A program made the position numbers and the translations under genes. The notes under the pieces are model-generated. The model ran no database searches. It was not told where the DNA came from and saw only the letters and a list, made by a program, of their open reading frames with translations. 60,458 bases of DNA. It comes from Pseudocoprococcus catus (GTDB taxonomy: Bacteria; Bacillota; Clostridia; Lachnospirales; Lachnospiraceae). Positions within the stretch are counted from its first letter, which is position 1, and each line of letters starts with the position of its first letter. Where the stretch lies: assembly GCF_019734885.1 (NCBI RefSeq), contig NZ_JAAXCM010000041.1, positions 1 to 60,458 on the forward strand, given 5' to 3'. Shown here piece after piece: positions 54,615-60,458 of this stretch.

Positions 54615-56471
54615 ATGCGAAAGAAAAACAGTTTATTTTCAAAATTTTATATTGCGATATGTTTTGCTTTTTTCTATCTGCCGATTCTGGTGACGATGGT
54701 ATTTTCATTTAATTCATCGAAATCATTGTCGAAATTCACAGGATTTTCCCTGCGCTGGTATAAAGCGCTCTTGGAAAACAGCGAGATTATGTCAGCAGTT
54801 TATGTTTCTGTGACGATTGCTATACTGGCAACCATTGCGTCAACAGTTCTCGGAACAATGACAGCTATTGGTTTGTCAAAGTCACGGAAGATTATCAAAG
54901 ATATGGTGCTCAGTATGAATGATATTCCGATTCTGAATCCGGATATCGTTACAGCCATTGGATGGATGCTGCTGTTCTCATCTCTGGGATTCCAGAAGGG
55001 ATATATGACTATGCTTCTGGCACACATTGCCTTCTGTACGCCGTATGTCATTACCAGTGTGTATCCGAAGGTGAGAAGCCTGGACCCGAATCTGGCCAAT
55101 GCGGCCATGGACCTTGGTGCCACACCGTATCAGGCACTGACGAAAGTTATTCTTCCGATGATCCGACCGGGCATATTTGCCGGTGCGCTGCTGGCTTTTA
55201 CTATGTCTTTTGATGATTTCGTTATTTCCTATTTTGTATCAGGAAACGGCGTCAAGAACATTTCAATTGTCGTTTATAACATGACAAAACGTATCAATCC
55301 GACGATTAATGCGCTGTCAACCATTGTTATTGTGGTGATTGTTGTGATTCTGCTTCTGGCTAATCTGCTTCCGAGACTGGGCGGCGGTGACAACAAGAAG
55401 AATAATCAGAACATGAAGAAATTGGTGGCAGGTGTAGCTGTTTTTGCATTAGTACTCAGTCTTGTGACCTGTGTGGCCAACAAGAGCAATAACAAAGAGG
55501 CAAGAGTGCTGAGGGTTTATAATGCCGGCGAATATATCGATCCGGATCTTCTGACAGAGTTCCAGGATGAGTACAATTGCACGGTTATTTATGAAACATT
55601 TGAGTCAAATGAGATGATGTATACAAAGCTTCAGGCCGGAGATGCCTATGATATTCTGATTCCTTCGGATTATATGATCGAGCGTCTGATCAGGGAAGAT
55701 TATCTGCAGCCGATCGATTGGGATCGTCTGACCAATGCAGAGGGATTGAATCCGGATGTTATGAACAAAGAATATGATCCGGGCAATGTTTACTCTGTTC
55801 CTTATTTCTGGGGTAATGTGGGTATTCTCTATGATACAACAGTTGTGGATCCAGCGGATCTCAGTGAAGGCTGGAATCTGCTGATGGATACGAAATATGC
55901 AGGTAATCTGTATATGTATGACTCTGAGCGAGATTCCTTTATGATCGCCCTGAAAGCCCTGGGATATTCCATGAATACCCACGATGAAAACGAGATTCAG
56001 GCGGCTTATGAATGGCTGATTCAGCAGAGAGATACCATGAAACCAGTTTATGCCGGCGATGATGTCATTGACAACATGATTTCCGGTAACAAAGCACTGG
56101 CAGTTGTTTATTCCGGTGATGGTGCCTATATTATGTCGGAAAATGAAGATCTGGGCTTTTTGATGCCGGAAGAGGGAACGAACCTCTGGTATGATGCCAT
56201 GGTTATGACCAGGGATTGTGAGAATACAGAACTGGCTTACGAATTTATGGATTTTATGCTGAGAGATGACGTAGCTTACAGAAATACCCAATATGTCGGT
56301 TACAGTTCACCGGTTGTGGCTGCTTATGAGCAGGCACAGGAAGAGGATTACGAAGGTATCGAGGCATATGTACCGCGTGTCGGCTACGAAAAAGATGAAA
56401 TTTTCCGTTATCAGGATACGGATATTAAGAAATTATTTGCTGAGCTTTGGACAAAAGTCAAGGCTCAGTAA
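54615..56471 (+). CDS. potCD: Fused PotC permease and PotD polyamine-binding protein
   Basis: The 618-aa protein joins two transporter parts. Residues 1-255 are the PotC permease with the EAA-like loop AAMDLGATPYQALTKVIL (163-180). A linker (256-266) leads to a complete signal-peptide-like segment (267-286) that ends in the lipobox-like LVTC. Residues 295-618 form the PotD-type binding protein (RVYNAGEYID, DILIPSDYMIERL and WGNVGILYD). The topology is coherent: PotC's C-terminus is cytoplasmic, the extra helix re-crosses the membrane, and the binding domain sits outside. It may stay tethered or be cleaved at Cys286. Confidence 0.93.
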   Translation: MRKKNSLFSKFYIAICFAFFYLPILVTMVFSFNSSKSLSKFTGFSLRWYKALLENSEIMSAVYVSVTIAILATIASTVLGTMTAIGLSKSRKIIKDMVLSMNDIPILNPDIVTAIGWMLLFSSLGFQKGYMTMLLAHIAFCTPYVITSVYPKVRSLDPNLANAAMDLGATPYQALTKVILPMIRPGIFAGALLAFTMSFDDFVISYFVSGNGVKNISIVVYNMTKRINPTINALSTIVIVVIVVILLLANLLPRLGGGDNKKNNQNMKKLVAGVAVFALVLSLVTCVANKSNNKEARVLRVYNAGEYIDPDLLTEFQDEYNCTVIYETFESNEMMYTKLQAGDAYDILIPSDYMIERLIREDYLQPIDWDRLTNAEGLNPDVMNKEYDPGNVYSVPYFWGNVGILYDTTVVDPADLSEGWNLLMDTKYAGNLYMYDSERDSFMIALKALGYSMNTHDENEIQAAYEWLIQQRDTMKPVYAGDDVIDNMISGNKALAVVYSGDGAYIMSENEDLGFLMPEEGTNLWYDAMVMTRDCENTELAYEFMDFMLRDDVAYRNTQYVGYSSPVVAAYEQAQEEDYEGIEAYVPRVGYEKDEIFRYQDTDIKKLFAELWTKVKAQ

Positions 56472-56475
56472 GGGA

Positions 56476-56506
56476 AAAAGAGGCTGTTGTTGCAGCCTCT
56501 TTTTCA
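56476..56506 (+). terminator. Terminator of the pot operon
   Basis: AAAAAGAGGCTG (56476-56487) pairs with CAGCCTCTTTTT (56493-56504) with a 5-nt loop and a T tract. Confidence 0.9.
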
Positions 56507-56515
56507 TGTTATGAT
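56487..56515 (+). promoter_or_regulatory. Candidate promoter of udp overlapping the pot terminator
   Basis: TTGTTG (56487-56492), 17-bp spacer, TATGAT (56510-56515). It begins inside the terminator hairpin, packing two signals into 40 bp. A 75-nt leader with a tiny ORF (56550-56576, eight codons, behind AAGGAG) precedes udp. Confidence 0.5.
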
Positions 56516-56589
56516 AAGGATATGGCATATTAGGGGAAGGAGCAGTATCATGCGATGTCTTGTAAAGTTAAAATAATGGGGGTGTCTAT

Positions 56590-57366
56590 ATGATTAATTA
56601 TTCAGAAGATGCGAGCAGACAGTATCATATTCAGGTGGCCAAAGGGGAAGTGGGCCGGTATGTGATTCTGCCGGGAGACCCGAAGCGGTGTGTGAAGATC
56701 GCCGGGTATCTTGAGAATCCGGTGCTGATTGCGGATAACAGAGAATTTACGACTTATACAGGTGCTTTGGACGGCGTAAAAGTCAGCGTGACATCCACAG
56801 GTATCGGCGGGCCATCGGCTTCAATCGCCATGGAAGAATTGTATCGGTGCGGTGCGGACACATTTGTCAGAATCGGAACCTGCGGCGGTATGCAGCCGGA
56901 TGTGAAAAGCGGAGATATCGTCATTGCCACGGGTGCGGTTCGTATGGAGGGTACCAGCAAAGAATATGCGCCTATTGAGTATCCGGCAGTGCCTGATTTT
57001 GGTGTGACAACAGCCCTTGTTTCCGCAGCGAAAGCTTTGAGGATGCCGTATCATACCGGGGTTGTCCAGTGCAAGGATGCCTTTTACGGACAGCATGCGC
57101 CGGAATTGATGCCGGTGAGCTATGAGCTGCAGAATAAATGGGAAGCCTGGAAGCGGATGGGCTGTCTGGCATCGGAGATGGAATCGGCGGCATTGTTCAT
57201 TGTAGGCGGCCATCTGGGGGTACGTGTGGGCTCCTGTTTCCTTGTCATGGCCAATCAGGAACGGGCGAAGCTGGGCCTTGAGAATCCGGTGGTTCATGAC
57301 ACAGATGGGGCCATTCATGTGGCTGTGGAGGCTATCAGGAATCTGATTCGGGAGGACAACAGATAG
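56590..57366 (+). CDS. udp: Uridine phosphorylase
   Basis: The 258-aa nucleoside phosphorylase cleaves uridine to uracil and ribose-1-phosphate. The phosphate/ribose motif is [12 protein letters not shown] (residues 23-34), with [16 protein letters not shown] (about 72-87), RIGTCGGMQ and the MESAALF site (about 196-202). GGGGGTG precedes ATG. It is followed by cytidine deaminase, so both serve pyrimidine nucleoside salvage. Confidence 0.92.
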   Translation: MINYSEDASRQYHIQVAKGEVGRYVILPGDPKRCVKIAGYLENPVLIADNREFTTYTGALDGVKVSVTSTGIGGPSASIAMEELYRCGADTFVRIGTCGGMQPDVKSGDIVIATGAVRMEGTSKEYAPIEYPAVPDFGVTTALVSAAKALRMPYHTGVVQCKDAFYGQHAPELMPVSYELQNKWEAWKRMGCLASEMESAALFIVGGHLGVRVGSCFLVMANQERAKLGLENPVVHDTDGAIHVAVEAIRNLIREDNR

Positions 57367-57497
57367 CTCTTCGGAGGCGTTGGTATGGGCAGGATTTGCA
57401 GATAGGCCAGAGTAGAGATACAGGCATAGGAGCTTCGGCACCTATTAGGAATAGTGTTGGAAAAGGTTGAAATTCTGTGGATAAAGGAGGCAAAAGG

Positions 57498-57959
57498 ATG
57501 GGTGAGCAGTGGATAAATCCTATTGGACATAATGAAAAATTGTCGGAAACGCTGATTCAGACACTGATTGAGACCGCTGTAAAACAGCTTCGATTTTCCT
57601 ATACACCGTATTCTCATTTTAAGGTGGGAGCAGCACTCTTGGCTGCAGACGGAACAATTTATACCGGATGTAATATAGAGAATGCGGCCTTTACGCCGAC
57701 AAACTGTGCGGAGAGAACGGCTTTCTTCAAGGCTGTCAGCGAAGGGGTTCATGATTTTCGTGCAATCTGTATTGTGGGCGGGATGAACGGTGTACTGAGT
57801 GGTTATACGCCACCCTGCGGTGTCTGCCGGCAGGTGATGATGGAATTCTGTGATCCGGAGACATTTCAGATTATTCTGGCAGCAGCCGATGGAAAGTATA
57901 AGATTTATTCTCTGAAGGAATTGCTGCCGGAAGGGTTCGGACCGGATAATCTGGATTAG
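57498..57959 (+). CDS. cdd: Cytidine deaminase
   Basis: The 153-aa zinc enzyme deaminates cytidine to uridine. The zinc and catalytic residues are in NCAERTAFF (Cys-Ala-Glu) and PPCGVCRQ, and the substrate loop is GCNIENAA. The start at 57498 follows AAAGGAGG; the in-frame GTG at 57477 would bury that site in the coding region. Its product uridine is the substrate of the upstream udp gene. Confidence 0.93.
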   Translation: MGEQWINPIGHNEKLSETLIQTLIETAVKQLRFSYTPYSHFKVGAALLAADGTIYTGCNIENAAFTPTNCAERTAFFKAVSEGVHDFRAICIVGGMNGVLSGYTPPCGVCRQVMMEFCDPETFQIILAAADGKYKIYSLKELLPEGFGPDNLD

Positions 57960-57984
57960 AAAAGAAAACGGAACTTTCAATGCA

Positions 57985-58020
57985 AAGGACCGGAAGTGTG
58001 AGAGACTTCCGGTCCTTTTA
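57985..58020 (+). terminator. Terminator after cdd
   Basis: AAAGGACCGGAAGT (57985-57998) pairs with ACTTCCGGTCCTTTT (58006-58020), a 14-bp perfect stem with a T tract. Confidence 0.9.
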
Positions 58021-58119
58021 TACTGCCTGATGCACTCATATTTATACTAAGGCGGTAAAGGGCAGAGGTATAAGCATCAGGTTTTGGGTTACAGTCAGTA
58101 TCAGGGGGATTGATAGTGA

Positions 58120-60386
58120 CTATAATTGTCTGGTTGTACCGTTTTCATAGATCCAGTTGGTGATATTGCCATTGGAATCTGTAACACGGATATAGAGGGT
58201 TTTAATCTCACTCTTGCTGGTGAAACTTGTACCTGTTTTGTAATTTGTCTGGTCTGTAGAATATTCCACTTTGCTGATATCAACGCCTTCACCAGTTGCT
58301 GTGATGGAAGCTGTCCATGTCGTTGTTGTTGAAGGCTTTGACCAGAACCACCATTCGCCGCCGTTGCTGCCGGTTATCTTGGTAACGTTGACTTCGACGT
58401 GAACAGATGCGTGTGCAGGGTCTGCAGCACCACAGATCGTGCATTTGTGTGTATCCGGATCATAGCTGCAGTTTCCGTTTTCTGTGAAACCGCATACTTC
58501 ACAAGTTCTGGCATGTGTGCCGCTGCCATCAGAGCTCCATTTGCCGAAGCTGTGTTCTTTGGATGCAACGGTGTCGTAGAATGCTGCTTTGGCTGCGGAT
58601 TCAGATTTTGAGACGGTTAAACCGTTTGAACCGGCGATCAGGAACCAGTTGACGGTTGTTGTCTGTTCGCGGTTCCACCAACCCCATCCCCAGCCGGAGG
58701 ACTGTTTTTCTGTAACGGTTGTGTAGAACATGTGATTCTTGAAAGTCCAGTAGAATGGTTCATCATTCAGTGTTAATGCATTATTCTTAAAGCCGATATA
58801 TTTGCCGTCGGCATTCTGGATGCTCCACTTATCGCTGGATGATTTGGCAAATGTATAGGTGCCGACATCTGTACCGCCGATGGTCATCTGGTGGTTGCCC
58901 TCGGAAAGGCTGATTTCCTTTTGACCTTCACAGGAGATAGATGATTTCACTTCAAATTTAACCTGAATGGAGACAATGTTGCTTTCATCCCCCTGGATGG
59001 TTAAGGTTTCATTGTATGTTCCGGCAGGAAGCCCCTCTTTCGGCTGTACTGTAATTGTCTCAGCTCCCATCCAAGGTTCAAGATAGTCTCCGCTGTCCGG
59101 TGAAATGATATAGGCAGAAGATGCTGCATCGCTGGTCAGTTTCCAGTTGTAAATGCCTGCATTTCCAGTGCTGGTAATGGTAAATGTCTTAGCAGCAGGC
59201 TGGGTATAACCTTCATCATGGCTGCCGAAGTTTAATACAGATGTGTCGCTGGTCAGTTTATATTCCGGTATATGCAGATCAATATAAAAATCCTGATCAA
59301 GGACGGTATTGTGTTCGGCATCATAGGCGTAGAAGTGTAAATGTTCGTTGTAAATATCCTTTGTAAGATTTTGTTTAGGGGTAATTGTAAATTTGTAAGT
59401 ATGATCTCTCAACAGGATATTTTCAGCGTTGTCATTTTCCAGTTCGATGGTATAAACAGTGGCTATTGTAGCACTTTTAATTTCCCAATCAGTAATATCT
59501 TTAAGACCGACGTTTTTCAAATATCCGGTGATAGGTTCGATTGGCATACCTTCAGGGACAACACCAAAGCCATAAGCTGATCTGGATAAGGCAATCTTAT
59601 AATCCGCTTGCTGTTCTGTTCTCCTGTCAGCACGGAGTGTGAGATCATGATCCGGCATGGTCAGGGATGTGATATCATCCATTGGAGGATAAAGAATGGT
59701 GTCTACTTTGTCGGTTTCACATACCCATTGGTAGAAAACATACTTTGGATGGGTGATGGCATTGATTCTGACAGGAGATGTTCCGGAGATAACATCGGCT
59801 GTTGTTAGGTCTGTTCCAACAATTTTGGCATCATCTAATGTGAGTTTTTGGAAAGTCAGATCAAGTGATTTGCTGCCTGTCAGGTTGTTTTTGTCACTGA
59901 AGACGCCTCCTGTGATTTCACCGCCGAGACCATCAGAGATGGCATCACCGTCGTAATCTGTATCTGAAGCCAGATCATTTTCCACTGTATTCAGGAAAAC
60001 ACCATTGGAAATGACGCCCCGGTTAATGACATTGCTGCGGAAGACACCGCCTGAAATCAGACTTTCTCCGAGAGAACTGCCATTATAGATATCTTCATTG
60101 TACTGGGCAATAACGGTATTGCGGAAATCGCCTTTTACAATTTCGCCCTGATAAAGAACGACTTCACCGTGATAAGTACCGCTCTGTATGGTACCGCCGT
60201 TAATAATCTCAACAATCGGTTCTCCCATAAATGTACCGGAGAGGACATCACCGGAAATGATTAGCGGATACTGAATGTTATTCTGAGAATTTCGTCGTCC
60301 AAATGTACCGCCTGTGATGGTATTGACATCCAACAGGGTTTCTTTGCCGTCTTCTGTATTGTAAAAATATCCGCCGATAATTGAAG
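58120..60386 (-). pseudogene. 5'-truncated surface protein gene, interrupted by an IS
   Basis: The minus-strand frame encodes more than 737 residues. The N-terminal part is beta-helix-like with GGTF/GGVF and GxVxNxG repeats, followed by an InlB-like region (YVFYQWVCETDK), Ig-like modules and a CxxC repeat segment (CEVCGFTENGNC and CTICG). It has no start codon or signal peptide: the frame continues past 60333 in the same repeat style (GGYFYN) until about 60386, where IS sequence begins and a stop follows. No LPxTG or other anchor is seen at the C-terminus. The gene is therefore probably inactive or makes an unexported fragment. Confidence 0.8.
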
Positions 60387-60458
60387 TGAACCCCTTTTGT
60401 TAGACAAAAATGTAAGTCTAATGAAAGGGGTTATTTCTATGTCTGGAAGAAAAATGTA
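60387..60458 (+). mobile_element. Left end of an IS3-like insertion sequence
   Basis: The sequence from TGAACCCCTTTTGTTAGACA resembles the TGA(N)CCCCTTT-GTTAGACA ends of IS3-group elements. It contains an imperfect dyad from AACCCC (60389) to GGGGTT (60432) that includes the ribosome-binding site of the transposase. A frame starts at 60439 and runs off the window. Target-site duplication cannot be checked because the right end is outside. Confidence 0.75.
60439..60458 (+). CDS. Transposase OrfA, first residues only
   Basis: ATG follows AAAGGGG by 8 nt and encodes MSGRKM before the window ends. The basic start is like IS3-family OrfA proteins. Only 20 bases are visible, so the call rests on the IS end upstream. 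Confidence 0.5.

Overview
The window is a stretch of a Bacillota chromosome spanning the replication origin. It most resembles a Lachnospiraceae-type anaerobic clostridium. The evidence is a low-to-moderate G+C, the order rpmH-rnpA-yidD-yidC-jag-mnmE-mnmG-rsmG-parA-parB, a class I (oxygen-sensitive, two-subunit) fumarase, a flavodiiron protein, a DUF6128-like protein that I recall mainly from Lachnospiraceae, and the absence of aerobic respiration genes. I do not assign a genus.

Layout. 1-400: a strong leftward promoter, possibly that of an rRNA operon lying outside the window, and tRNA-Ser(GCU). 0.4-3.3 kb: fumarase subunits and a divergent CLC-family antiporter with fluoride-type (CLC-F) features. 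3.3-12.2 kb: the leftward replication-initiation cluster dnaA-dnaN-yaaA-recF-gyrB-gyrA. DnaA boxes lie on both sides of dnaA, giving a bipartite oriC, with a candidate DnaA-trio unwinding element in the dnaA-dnaN gap. 12.6-20.3 kb: the rightward run rpmH, rnpA, yidD, yidC, jag, mnmE, mnmG, rsmG and a GNAT gene. 20.5-25.1 kb: the leftward parA-parB-DUF4446 genes, three parS sites and argS. 25.4-32.1 kb: alpha/beta hydrolase, Orn/Lys/Arg decarboxylase, a divergent guanylate-kinase-like gene, holB, ricT, trmN6 and rsmI. This matches the Bacillus subtilis yaaO-tmk-holB-yaaT-yabB-rsmI-abrB order, with the kinase changed. 32.1-38.1 kb: abrB with an apparent leader terminator, then a block absent from that synteny (isochorismatase-like, DtxR-like, MarR, pckA, DUF885 lipoprotein). 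38.3-43.4 kb: metG, a TRIC-like channel, tatD, a structured repeat, two tiny overlapping ORFs and rsmA. 43.5-47.3 kb: the NAD operon nadB-nadC-niaR-nadA behind a nested palindromic promoter/operator. 47.5-51.7 kb: a DUF6128-like protein, a Crp/Fnr regulator, and a two-gene oxygen/NO-defence candidate in which the FAD domain of ETF-alpha is fused to rubredoxin beside a flavodiiron protein. 52.0-56.5 kb: a cupin regulator and a polyamine ABC transporter whose last gene fuses permease PotC to binding protein PotD. 56.5-58.0 kb: uridine phosphorylase and cytidine deaminase. 58.1-60.4 kb: a surface-protein gene broken at its 5' end by an IS3-like element that runs off the window.

The most interesting items are the ETF-alpha/rubredoxin fusion with its flavodiiron partner and adjacent Crp/Fnr-type palindrome; a structured repeat of about 80 bp present twice, each time in the sense orientation between a gene and its terminator, one copy carrying an extra 66-bp module; a parS site embedded in a terminator-like palindrome; a terminator inside the abrB leader; and the IS-split surface gene. 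No CRISPR array, prophage or defence island was seen.
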